Shown in pieces: positions 8,524 to 16,186 of a stretch of 64,000 bases of DNA; the first letter of the stretch is position 1, and every line of letters starts with the position of its first letter. The translations under genes and the position numbers were made by a program. The notes beneath the pieces are model-generated. The model saw only the letters and a list, made by a program, of their open reading frames with translations, was not told the origin of the DNA and did not search any database. The stretch comes from Actinomycetota bacterium. GTDB lineage: Bacteria; Actinomycetota; Thermoleophilia; Solirubrobacterales; 70-9. Where the stretch lies: the NCBI GenBank assembly GCA_018268675.1, contig JAFDWB010000092.1, forward strand, positions 186,001 through 250,000, in the 5' to 3' direction.

Positions 8524-9474
8524 ATGGCCAACGCCTCCTCCATCGACGACCTGACCCCCGAGGGCGTGAACGTCACGCGGGCGCCGCGCAGTGGTGCCGT
8601 GGGGCGCGTCCTGCTCGCCGCGCTTAAGACCCGCCGGGGCAAGATCGGCGCGACGCTGGCGCTGATCGTACTGGCGATCGCCTTCCTCGGCCCGCTAGTG
8701 CCGGGTCCCTCGCCGACCGCGTTCGCCGCCCCGTCCTTCTCGAAGCCGGGCGTTCCGGGTGCCGGGTTGCTGGGGACGGACGTGCTCGGCCGCAGCGTGC
8801 TCGCCCGGGTGCTGAACGGCGGCCACACCCTGATCCTGCTGGCGCTCGCCTCGACCGCCCTCGCGGTGGGGTTGGGCGCCCTCCTCGGCGTGTTCGCGGC
8901 TTACCGGCGCGGCTTCCTCGAGGGCCTGCTGATGCGCGGCGTCGACGTCGTGCTGGCGATCCCGCAGCTCGTCTTCGTGCTGCTGCTGATGAGCGTGATC
9001 GGCCCGAAGTGGTGGTTGCTCGTCCTTGCCGTCGGGTTGGCGCAGGCGCCGCAGACGGCGCGGGTGATGCACGCCGCCGCGCAGTCCGTCTGCGAGCGGG
9101 ACTTCGTCCAGGCGGTCGCGGTCTGGGGCGAGCCGCCCCGGATGGTCATCCGCCGCCACGTCCTGCCCAACCTGACGACCCCGTTGATGGTCGAGGCCGG
9201 CCTGCGCCTGAGCTACTCGATCATCCTCATCGCCGGCCTCAGCTTCCTCGGGCTCGGCACGCAGCCGCCGGCTCCCGACTGGGGTGTGATGGTGAACGAG
9301 AATCGGCTCGGCCTGACCTCGAACCCGTGGGGGGTGCTCGCCCCGGCCATCGTGCTCGCCGTGCTCGCGGTCGGCACCAACACCTTCGCGGACGCGGTCG
9401 CGCGCGCAAATCTCGGCGAGATGCGCGGCGAGGAGACCGTGATCGCCGCCGCGGTGACCCGGGAAAACGAGTAG
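8524..9474 (+). CDS. ABC transporter permease (DppC type)
   Basis: A 316-residue permease with the DppC layout. A cytoplasmic N-terminus precedes a first membrane helix (IGATLALIVLAIAFLGPLV), then GTDVLGRSVLARVLNGG, which is the hallmark GTDxxGRDxxSR-like motif in degenerate form. The membrane domain contains the EAA loop ERDFVQAVAVWGEPPRMVIRRHVLPN and ends with SFLGLGTQPPAPDWGVMV, also family-typical. It pairs with the preceding permease to form the transmembrane channel of the importer. Confidence 0.93.
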   Translation: MANASSIDDLTPEGVNVTRAPRSGAVGRVLLAALKTRRGKIGATLALIVLAIAFLGPLVPGPSPTAFAAPSFSKPGVPGAGLLGTDVLGRSVLARVLNGGHTLILLALASTALAVGLGALLGVFAAYRRGFLEGLLMRGVDVVLAIPQLVFVLLLMSVIGPKWWLLVLAVGLAQAPQTARVMHAAAQSVCERDFVQAVAVWGEPPRMVIRRHVLPNLTTPLMVEAGLRLSYSIILIAGLSFLGLGTQPPAPDWGVMVNENRLGLTSNPWGVLAPAIVLAVLAVGTNTFADAVARANLGEMRGEETVIAAAVTRENE

Positions 9475-9477
9475 CCG

Positions 9478-11298
9478 GTGATGCGACCTCTCGAACCTCC
9501 CTTGCCGGCCGGCCCGGACCGCCTCCGCGTCGACGGCCTGACGGTCGTCCTGCGCCGCTCGAAGGTGCCTGTGGTCGAGGACGTGAGCTTCTCGGTTCCG
9601 GCCGGACAGATCATGGGCCTGGTGGGGGAGTCGGGCTCGGGCAAGAGCACCGTCGGACTGGCGCTGCTGAACTACGTCCGCCGTGGCCTGAAGATCGCGG
9701 CGGGCTCGGTGCGGATCGACGACACCGGCGTCCTCGAGCTGTCGGGGGCGGCGCTGCGGAGGGCGCGCGGCAGCCTCGTCGCCTACGTTCCCCAGGACCC
9801 GGCGAGCGGACTCAACCCGGCGTTGACCCTGGGCTTCCAGTTGCGCGAGGCGGTCCGCATCCACGCCGACCAGCTGGACCAGGGCGAGACGGTCGACGAT
9901 CGCGTCGGCCTGCTGCTCGACGAGGTGCGCCTGCCGGACGCGAAGACGCTGCTCCGCAGCTACCCGCACCAGGTCTCCGGTGGACAGGCGCAGCGGGTCG
10001 GGATTGCGATGGCCTTCGCCTGCCGGCCGCGCCTGATCGTCCTCGACGAGCCGACGACCGGCCTCGACGTGACCACGCAGCGGCACATCATCGAGACCAT
10101 CAGGCACCTCACCGACACCCACGACGTGAGCGCCGTGTACGTCAGCCACGACCTGCCGGTGGTGGCGGAGATCGCCGACTCCACCGCGGTGATGTACGCC
10201 GGGCGGCTGGTCGAGCACGCCGACGCGGCCGAGCTGTTCACCGCGGCCCGACATCCGTACACGGTGGGCCTGCTCGACGCCGCGCCGACGCCCGACCGGG
10301 CGGGCGCGCTGGTCGGGATCAAGGGTCGACCGCCCCGCCCAGGGGGCTGGCCGTCCGGCTGCGTGTTCGCCGCGCGCTGCCCCTACGTCACCGACGAGTG
10401 CCGCGCCGAGCAGCCGCCGCTCGCGCCGATCGCGCCGGGGCATCTCCTGCGTTGCATCCACCCGGTTCCCGACGAGCGCCGGCGGGAAGCCGCCGCCGCT
10501 CCCGTGGCGGCCCCGCCGACGACCGCCGGGGTCCTCGAAGTGAAGGGGGTCGACGCCGGCTACGGGGGCGCCCCGATCCTGCACGACGTCACCTTCGGGG
10601 TTCCCGCCGGCCGGTGCGTCGCGGTGGTCGGCGAGTCCGGGTCCGGCAAGACCACCCTGGCGCGGTGCCTGGTCGGCCTGCATTCGAATTGGAGCGGCGA
10701 GGTGACCTTCGACGGGGAGCGGCTCGACCCCAAGGTGGACAAGCGGCGCTCGCAGGATCGTCGCGACATCCAGTACGTGTTCCAGAACCCCTACGCCTCG
10801 CTGAATCCGCGGCTGTCGGTGGGCGAGAACGTCGAGGAGCCGCTGCGGTTCTTCGAGCGGGCGTCGCGCAAGGAGCGCCGCCGGAAGGTGCTCGAGGCGC
10901 TCGACCAGGTCGCGCTGGGGTCCGACTTCGCCGACCGCATGCCGGATCAGCTGTCCGGCGGCGAGCGCCAGCGGGCGGCGGTGGCGCGGGCGCTCATCGT
11001 CGACCCGCAGCTGCTGATCTGCGACGAGATCACCTCCGCGCTCGACGTGTCGGTGCAGGCGGTCCTGGTCGAGCAGCTCCGCGAGCTCCAGCACCGGCGG
11101 GGGCTGACGATGGTCTTCATCACCCACAACCTCGCGGTCGTGCGGAGCATCGCGCAGGACGTGATCGTGCTGCAGGGCGGGCGCCTGGTCGAGGCCGGCC
11201 CGGTCGAGCGGGTCCTGACCAGCCCTCAGCACCCGTACACCCGGCAACTGCTGGCCGACCTCCCGCGTCTGGCGGACCCGGTCGCCACATCTTCTTGA
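9478..11298 (+). CDS. ABC transporter ATP-binding protein, two fused ATPase domains (DppD-DppF type)
   Basis: A 606-residue protein joining both nucleotide-binding domains of the importer. Domain 1 has Walker A GESGSGKST, signature VSGGQAQRVGIAMA, and Walker B LIVLDEPTTGLD. It ends with the peptide-importer extension RCPYVTDECRAEQPPL, whose cysteines resemble the family's iron-sulphur or zinc segment. Domain 2 has a second GESGSGKTT, YVFQNPYASLNPR, LSGGERQRAAVARAL and LLICDEITSALD. Start may be GTG 9478 or ATG 9481. It is the energising subunit of the upstream importer and lies 3 nt after the second permease. Confidence 0.93.
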   Translation: MMRPLEPPLPAGPDRLRVDGLTVVLRRSKVPVVEDVSFSVPAGQIMGLVGESGSGKSTVGLALLNYVRRGLKIAAGSVRIDDTGVLELSGAALRRARGSLVAYVPQDPASGLNPALTLGFQLREAVRIHADQLDQGETVDDRVGLLLDEVRLPDAKTLLRSYPHQVSGGQAQRVGIAMAFACRPRLIVLDEPTTGLDVTTQRHIIETIRHLTDTHDVSAVYVSHDLPVVAEIADSTAVMYAGRLVEHADAAELFTAARHPYTVGLLDAAPTPDRAGALVGIKGRPPRPGGWPSGCVFAARCPYVTDECRAEQPPLAPIAPGHLLRCIHPVPDERRREAAAAPVAAPPTTAGVLEVKGVDAGYGGAPILHDVTFGVPAGRCVAVVGESGSGKTTLARCLVGLHSNWSGEVTFDGERLDPKVDKRRSQDRRDIQYVFQNPYASLNPRLSVGENVEEPLRFFERASRKERRRKVLEALDQVALGSDFADRMPDQLSGGERQRAAVARALIVDPQLLICDEITSALDVSVQAVLVEQLRELQHRRGLTMVFITHNLAVVRSIAQDVIVLQGGRLVEAGPVERVLTSPQHPYTRQLLADLPRLADPVATSS

Positions 11299-11348
11299 CC
11301 CACACGGCCCGATCGCGGGCCGACCACCACAGAACGGAGTCCCCTCAG

Positions 11349-12008
11349 ATGGAACAGCTCGGCCTCATCCACACCGTCTCCCGCCTTGCCCCGACCTTCG
11401 CGGATCTCGCCGAGGAGCTGCTGCCGGGGGTGGAGACGACCGTCATCGCCGACGAGCTGCTGCTCAAGCAGACGGTGCGCGACGGCAGCGTCGGCGAGGC
11501 CGCGACCGAGCGCCTCCGCGGGCACATCGCCGCGCTCGCCGCCTACGGCGTCGACGGCGTCCTGGTGACCTGCTCGTCGCTCGGCGTGGTCGTCGACGAG
11601 CTTGCCGCCGGCACCGAGGTGCCGGTCTACCGCGTCGATCGACCGATGGCCGAACGCGCGGTCGCGATCGGCTCGACGGTCGGGGTGCTGGCCACCCTGC
11701 CGACGACCCTGACGCCGACGACCGAGCTGGTCGAGGAGGCGGCGCGAGAACGGGATCGCGACATCGAGGTCGTCTCCCGGCTGTGCTCCGGGGCGTTCGC
11801 GGCGCTCCAGCGCGGCGACGGCGCGCGACACGACGCGATCGTCGCCGAGGAGCTCGACCGCCTGGCGGAGGCCGTCGACGTCGTCGTCCTGGCGCAGGCC
11901 TCGATGGCGCGGATCGCCGCCGGGCGCCCGACCCAGGACACGCCGATCCTGTCCAGCCCGCGGCTCGTGATGGAGCGGCTCGCCGAGGTCTCGGCGGGGG
12001 TGGCGTGA
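11349..12008 (+). CDS. Asp/Glu/hydantoin racemase-fold protein
   Basis: A 219-residue protein with the two-domain fold of the Asp/Glu racemase superfamily. The first catalytic Cys sits in VTCSSLG (C75). The second catalytic position, normally a Cys near the C-terminus, reads AQASMARI (residues 182-190) and has no Cys. Classical racemases need both Cys residues, so a one-Cys reaction such as decarboxylation or isomerisation is possible; this is inferred. The ATG follows GGAGTCCC. It sits between the importer and the acid-sugar kinase, so it probably acts on an imported acid. Confidence 0.8.
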   Translation: MEQLGLIHTVSRLAPTFADLAEELLPGVETTVIADELLLKQTVRDGSVGEAATERLRGHIAALAAYGVDGVLVTCSSLGVVVDELAAGTEVPVYRVDRPMAERAVAIGSTVGVLATLPTTLTPTTELVEEAARERDRDIEVVSRLCSGAFAALQRGDGARHDAIVAEELDRLAEAVDVVVLAQASMARIAAGRPTQDTPILSSPRLVMERLAEVSAGVA

Positions 12009-12039
12009 TGCGCCCGCGCGCCGACACGGGTTCCCGCCG

Positions 12040-13299
12040 GTGACGGCTCACCCGCCGGTCGGGTTCATCGCCGACGACATCACCGGGGCGACCGACCTCG
12101 CCAGTGCGGTGGCGGGCCGGGGATTCGACACCCGCCTGTTCTTCGGCGACACGGCGGTGCACGCCGACGGCGGTGACGCCCTGGTCGTCGCGCTGAAGAT
12201 CCGCAGCGTCCCGGCCGAGGAGGCGCGTCGCGCCGCGGCCGCGGCGGCCGAGGCGCTCCAGGGCGCGGGCGCGGTCCAGCTCTTCTCGAAGTACTGCAGC
12301 ACCTTCGATTCGACGCCGGAGGGGAACATCGGGCCGATCGCGGACGCGTTGATCGACCTGACCGGCGCCCGGCTCGCGGTCCACTGTCCGGCGTACCCCG
12401 CGAACGGGCGCACCGTATACCTCGGCCACCTTTTCGTCGGCGATCAGCTGCTGGGTGAGTCCTCGATGCGCGAGCATCCGCTGAACCCGATGCGAGACTC
12501 GCTGCTGACCCGGGTGCTGGCGGCCCAGACCGCGCGTGAGGTGGCGCTCGTGCCCCTGCCGGTGATCGATGACGGCGTCGCCGCGGTCAGCGAGCGGCTC
12601 GTCGAGATCGCCGCCGACGGAGCCCGCCACGCGATCGCGGATGCCGTCCGCGACGGTGATCTCGAGACCGTCGCCCAGGCGGTGGCGGCGGAGCCGTTGG
12701 CCGCCGGCGGCGCCGCGTTCGGCGCCGCGTTCGCGGCGGCTGCCCGCGGGGGAGCGAACGAGGGCGTTCCCGGGTCGGCGCGGGCGAAGGTGCCGGCCGG
12801 GCCGGCGGCGATCCTCGTCGGGAGCCTCTCGCGGGCGACGCGCGCGCAGGTGGCGACGTTCGACGGGCCGGTCCTCAGGTTGGCGGTGGAGGAGATGGCC
12901 GCCGGCGACGCCGCGCTCGGGCGGATGGCCGCCTTCGTCGGCGAGAAACTGGGGGACGAACCGATGCTGATCACGACCGACTTCGGCGAGAGCCGCACTC
13001 GTGGCGGGGTGGCCGGCGCCGTCCAGGACGGGGTCGCGCGCCGTATCGAGCGCACGATGGGCCGGATGGGGGCAGAGCTCGAGCGGCTCGGCGTGCGGCG
13101 CCTGATCGTCGCCGGGGGAGAGACGTCCGGGGCGGTGGCCGACGCGCTCGGCCTGAAGGCGGCGCGGATCGGCCCCGACATCAGCGTCGGCGTCCCGTGG
13201 ATGGTGGCGGCCGACCGGCCGCTCGCCGTCGCGTTCAAGTCCGGGAATTTCGGCTCGCCGACGTTCTTCGACGACGCGCTCGAGGCGGCGGACGCGTGA
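12040..13299 (+). CDS. Four-carbon acid sugar kinase family protein (OtnK/DUF1537)
   Basis: A 419-residue kinase of the DUF1537 family. The N-terminal substrate domain begins GFIADDITGATDLASAVAGRG, the diagnostic DD-x-TGA motif. The C-terminal nucleotide domain has VGSLSRATRAQV, then LIVAGGETSGAVADAL, matching the family GGxTS motif, and KSGNFGSPTFFDDAL at the end. Members phosphorylate 3-oxo-tetronates or related acids at the 4-position. The GTG start follows a 31-nt gap, and its stop overlaps the GTG of the class II aldolase (GTGA). Kinase plus aldolase is the known OtnK-OtnC arrangement, which gives dihydroxyacetone phosphate after decarboxylation. Confidence 0.9.
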   Translation: MTAHPPVGFIADDITGATDLASAVAGRGFDTRLFFGDTAVHADGGDALVVALKIRSVPAEEARRAAAAAAEALQGAGAVQLFSKYCSTFDSTPEGNIGPIADALIDLTGARLAVHCPAYPANGRTVYLGHLFVGDQLLGESSMREHPLNPMRDSLLTRVLAAQTAREVALVPLPVIDDGVAAVSERLVEIAADGARHAIADAVRDGDLETVAQAVAAEPLAAGGAAFGAAFAAAARGGANEGVPGSARAKVPAGPAAILVGSLSRATRAQVATFDGPVLRLAVEEMAAGDAALGRMAAFVGEKLGDEPMLITTDFGESRTRGGVAGAVQDGVARRIERTMGRMGAELERLGVRRLIVAGGETSGAVADALGLKAARIGPDISVGVPWMVAADRPLAVAFKSGNFGSPTFFDDALEAADA

Positions 13300-13952
13300 G
13301 CTTCGACGCGGCGACGCGCTCCTCGTTGGTCGAGCTTGGGGCGGCGCTCTACGACCGCGGTCTGACGCCCGGCCGGACCGGGAACCTGAGCGTCCGCGTC
13401 GAAGAGGAGATCATGATCACGCCGACCAACGTCAGCCTGGGTCGACTCGATCCCGAGCGGCTGTCGGTGACGTCGGTCGACGGCACGCATATCTCGGGCG
13501 ACCGCCCGTCGAAGGAGCTGGTCCTGCACCAGGCGCTCTACCGGCATCACCCCGACTGCACCGCGGTCGCCCACCTGCACTCCACCTACGCGGTCGCCGT
13601 GTCCTGCCTGGCGGACCTCGACCCGGACGAGCCGCTGCCGACGATCACCCCGTACTTCGCGATGCGGGTCGGCCGCCTGCCGCTGGTCGAGTACGCGCCC
13701 CCCGGCAGCGAGCGTCTCGAAACGGAGGTCGCCGGCGCGTCGGAGTCATCGCGGTGCATCCTGCTGCGCAACCACGGATCGCTCGCCGCGGCGCCGACCC
13801 TCGAGGGCGCGGTCGACGCGGTCGAGGAGATCGAGGAGACCGCGCGGCTCTTCCTACTGCTCGGGGACCGTCCGGGCCGCTATCTGTCGGACGAGGACGT
13901 CGCCGAGCTGCGCGAGCGGTTTCCGTCGTCACCTCCGGGCCCGGCGCGATGA
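13296..13952 (+). CDS. Class II aldolase/adducin family protein (OtnC-like)
   Basis: A 218-residue class II aldolase. GRTGNLSVR is the phosphate-binding loop. PSKELVLHQALY contains the catalytic Glu region, and AVAHLHSTYAVAVSC supplies the HxH zinc ligands, with the third His in LLRNHGSLA. The GTG overlaps the kinase stop by 3 nt, implying tight coupling. In the known D-erythronate/L-threonate pathways the partner of OtnK is OtnC, a 3-oxo-tetronate 4-phosphate decarboxylase of this family; I infer the same role. The ATG of the flavin reductase overlaps its stop. Confidence 0.88.
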   Translation: MSFDAATRSSLVELGAALYDRGLTPGRTGNLSVRVEEEIMITPTNVSLGRLDPERLSVTSVDGTHISGDRPSKELVLHQALYRHHPDCTAVAHLHSTYAVAVSCLADLDPDEPLPTITPYFAMRVGRLPLVEYAPPGSERLETEVAGASESSRCILLRNHGSLAAAPTLEGAVDAVEEIEETARLFLLLGDRPGRYLSDEDVAELRERFPSSPPGPAR

Positions 13953-14455
13953 CCGACTCGAGGGCGATCGACCCGGCGCACTTCCGTCAGGTCCTCGCCC
14001 ACCTGCCGACCGGGGTCGCGGTGATCGCCGCCCACGGTCCGGACGGCCCGATCGGCATGGCCGCCAACTCGGTGACGTCGGTGTCGCTGGATCCGCCGCT
14101 GGTGCTGTTCTGCCCGGCGCGCACCTCGACGACGTGGCCCGAGCTCCGGGCGGTGGGCCGCTTCTGCATCAACGTCATGGCCGGCCACCACGAGGAGGTC
14201 ACGCGCCGCTTCGCCGCCAAGGACACCGATCGCTTCGCCGGCGTCGCCTATGCCGACCGGGCGACCGGTCCGGCGTTGGCCGACGCGCTCGCCTGGATCG
14301 AGTGCGAGATCGAGGACGAGCACGAGGCCGGCGACCACACGATCGTCGTCGCGCGCGTGGTGGCGATGGAGGCGGCCTCGCAGGGGCACGAGCCGTTGGT
14401 GTTCTTTCGCGGGGCCTACGGCTCCTTCCGACCCCCCGACGCCGATCGGGCCTGA
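13949..14455 (+). CDS. Flavin reductase family protein
   Basis: A 168-residue flavin reductase-like protein with the split-barrel FMN-binding fold. Residues PTGVAVIAAHGPDGPIGMAANSVTSVSLDPPLVLF match the conserved FMN-contact region, including the MxxNS segment. CINVMAGHHEEVTRRFA and ECEIEDEHEAGDHTIVVARV follow as in HpaC/RutF-type reductases. It likely supplies reduced flavin to the luciferase-like monooxygenase encoded 132 nt downstream. It overlaps the aldolase by 4 nt. The last codons precede a structured intergenic element. Confidence 0.9.
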   Translation: MTDSRAIDPAHFRQVLAHLPTGVAVIAAHGPDGPIGMAANSVTSVSLDPPLVLFCPARTSTTWPELRAVGRFCINVMAGHHEEVTRRFAAKDTDRFAGVAYADRATGPALADALAWIECEIEDEHEAGDHTIVVARVVAMEAASQGHEPLVFFRGAYGSFRPPDADRA

Positions 14456-14488
14456 AATCGGGGCGCGGGGCGCTGTGCTCGTAGATAG

Positions 14489-14540
14489 CCAGGCCCCCAA
14501 TTTTTGCCGGATGCCTCAATTGCGTGCCCTCGGGGCCTGG
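14489..14540. promoter_or_regulatory. Nested inverted repeats ahead of the LLM monooxygenase gene
   Basis: CCAGGCCCC (14489-14497) pairs with GGGGCCTGG (14532-14540). Inside, CAATT (14498-14502) pairs with AATTG (14518-14522). A T5 run follows the first arm. It lies in the only long gap of the operon, so it could be a leader structure, an internal terminator or an operator. Confidence 0.45.
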
Positions 14541-14587
14541 GCCAACCTTGATCCCACTTAGCGACTAGCCAAAAGGGAACCGAAGTC

Positions 14588-15712
14588 ATGGATATTGGAT
14601 TCTTCAGCCCGCCTTACGCTCATGCATATGTCACCGGGGAGCGCACCGCTCAACAGGTCATCGAGTGGGACCTGCAGCTCGCCAGATGGGCCGACCAGTA
14701 CGGGCTCGCCGAGATCTTCTTCGCCGAGCACCACACCATCGGCCACGAGCCGAGCCCGGCACCGGATCTGATGATCGCGGCGGCGGCGCAGGTCACCGAG
14801 CGCGTCCGGCTCGGGGCGGCGGCGCACCTGCTGCCGTACCACAATCCGATGGCGCTGGCGTCTCGGCTGATGTGGCTCGACCACATGACCGGCGGCCGTT
14901 ACATCGCCGGTTTCGCGCCCGGTTCCTTCCCGACCGACGGACAGTACTTCGGGGTCGGGGCGAGCAACCAGCCGATGATGGACGAGGCGATCGACATCAT
15001 CGACGCGATCTGGACCCGCGAGGGCTCGTTCCGCATCGACGGCGAGTTCTGGACGATGGAAATGCCCGAGTACAACGAGCCGATGAACGGCCCGCACCTG
15101 AAGCCCCTCCAGCGCCCGCACCCGGAGGTCGTGATGACCGGCGTCCAGGCGAATTCGCCGACCTTCGTCGACTGCGGCCGGCGCGGCTATTCGCCGATGA
15201 GCCAGCAGGTCGCGGCGCGCGTCCTTCGCCAACAGTGGGACACCTACGTCGAGGCGGCGACCGAAAGCGGTCACACCGCGGATCGCTCGAACTGGCGGGT
15301 GCTCCGCGACGTTTTCGTCGCCGACACCGACGAGGAGGCACGGCGGCTGGTGGTCGAGGGTACGGCCGGGAAGACCTGGGACGAGCTCGTCCTGCCCACG
15401 TTCCGGAAAATCCGCGACCGCGGCGGCAGCTCCTACGCTCTCGGCGACCTGCTGATCGAGCCCGACATGACGGTGGAGGAACTGACCCTCGACTGGATGG
15501 TCGACAACTTCTTCATCGTCGGCTCGCCGGACACGGTGGTCGAGAAGCTCGCCCAGTTCAACGAGGAGCTCGGCGGCTTCGGCGCCATCCTCTCGTTCGC
15601 GTTCGACTACAGCGCCGACCCGGGCCCGTACCAGCGGAACTTCGAGCTGCTCGGGCAGGAGGTCGCACCCCGGATCGCGACGCTCGGCCCGCGCGCGAAG
15701 ACGGCCGTCTAG
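14588..15712 (+). CDS. LLM class flavin-dependent oxidoreductase
   Basis: A 374-residue luciferase-like TIM-barrel monooxygenase. MDIGFFSPPYAHAY and ADQYGLAEIFFAEHH give the first strands, ERVRLGAAAHLLPYHNPMALA is the typical flavin-binding strand, and DHMTGGRYIAGFAPGSF is the phosphate-contacting loop. It is similar to limonene 1,2-monooxygenase-type enzymes. An AAGGGAACC ribosome site precedes the ATG. These enzymes use reduced FMN from a separate reductase, and the flavin reductase gene lies just upstream, so the two likely form a two-component monooxygenase. The substrate is not evident. Confidence 0.9.
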   Translation: MDIGFFSPPYAHAYVTGERTAQQVIEWDLQLARWADQYGLAEIFFAEHHTIGHEPSPAPDLMIAAAAQVTERVRLGAAAHLLPYHNPMALASRLMWLDHMTGGRYIAGFAPGSFPTDGQYFGVGASNQPMMDEAIDIIDAIWTREGSFRIDGEFWTMEMPEYNEPMNGPHLKPLQRPHPEVVMTGVQANSPTFVDCGRRGYSPMSQQVAARVLRQQWDTYVEAATESGHTADRSNWRVLRDVFVADTDEEARRLVVEGTAGKTWDELVLPTFRKIRDRGGSSYALGDLLIEPDMTVEELTLDWMVDNFFIVGSPDTVVEKLAQFNEELGGFGAILSFAFDYSADPGPYQRNFELLGQEVAPRIATLGPRAKTAV

Positions 15713-15731
15713 GCGGGAAGGCACGCTCGCG

Positions 15732-16112
15732 ATGACCCAGCTTTCCCACCCCGCGATCGTCTACGGAGCCGACCCGCTCTCCATCTCGCTGACCGTGCGC
15801 GGCCCGCGCACCCCGGCGATCTCCGGCGAGCCGGTGGAATCGGTGCACGTCTGGCACGACGACGGCCGCGCCCGCACGGGAGTGTGGGAGTGCACGCCCG
15901 GGAGCTTCGAGTCCGCCCGCCGAGGTGACACCGAGGTGATGCACTTCGTCGCCGGAGCGGGCACGATCACCAGCGCCGACGGGACGACCTACGAGATCCG
16001 ACCCGGCGCGGTGATCGTCGCCCCGGACGGCTGGAGCGGCGTCTGGGACATCCGCGAGACCGCGCGGAAGGTCTACACGATCTGGAGCACGGTCGAGGTC
16101 AGCCAGACCTGA
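15732..16112 (+). CDS. Cupin domain-containing protein
   Basis: A 126-residue single-domain cupin of the DUF861/EutQ-like type. VWECTPGSFESARRGDTEVMHFVAGAGTITSADG corresponds to the first cupin motif, with Glu and His usable as metal ligands, and IRPGAVIVAPDGWSGVWDI to the second motif. It follows the monooxygenase by 19 nt and is the last gene of the operon. Relatives include (S)-ureidoglycine aminohydrolase-type cupins, but this copy is half the usual size and its reaction is unknown. Confidence 0.8.
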   Translation: MTQLSHPAIVYGADPLSISLTVRGPRTPAISGEPVESVHVWHDDGRARTGVWECTPGSFESARRGDTEVMHFVAGAGTITSADGTTYEIRPGAVIVAPDGWSGVWDIRETARKVYTIWSTVEVSQT

Positions 16113-16119
16113 ATGCCAG

Positions 16120-16146
16120 CGTTAGGGTCTGTAACAGTCTCTAACG
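16120..16146. promoter_or_regulatory. 27-bp imperfect palindrome, candidate operator of the fic gene
   Basis: CGTTAG and CTAACG form the outer arms, CTGT and ACAG the inner arms around a central A, with 3 unmatched bases each side. The 10-mer CGTTAGGGTC recurs as a half site at 16161-16170, just before the -10 box. The Fic protein has a C-terminal winged helix, so autoregulation is plausible. Confidence 0.6.
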
Positions 16147-16174
16147 TTTTTAGGTGCATCCGTTAGGGTCGCGC

Positions 16175-16180
16175 TATCCT
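16175..16180 (+). promoter_or_regulatory. -10 box for a leaderless fic transcript
   Basis: TATCCT lies 6 nt before the GTG at 16187, the distance expected if transcription starts at the start codon. No ribosome binding site is present. Confidence 0.5.
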
Positions 16181-16186
16181 GGCGGT

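Noticed and set aside
8695-11247. Very long open frame on the minus strand (850 codons)
   Set aside because: It is antisense to the well-supported permease and ATPase genes. Its translation is Arg/Asp/His-rich without domains, as expected opposite high-GC genes.
11349-12008. Maleate isomerase (NicE) assignment to complete a nicotinate pathway
   Set aside because: Maleate isomerase needs the second Cys, which is absent here, and the gene is in the acid-sugar operon, not with the NicX-like gene.
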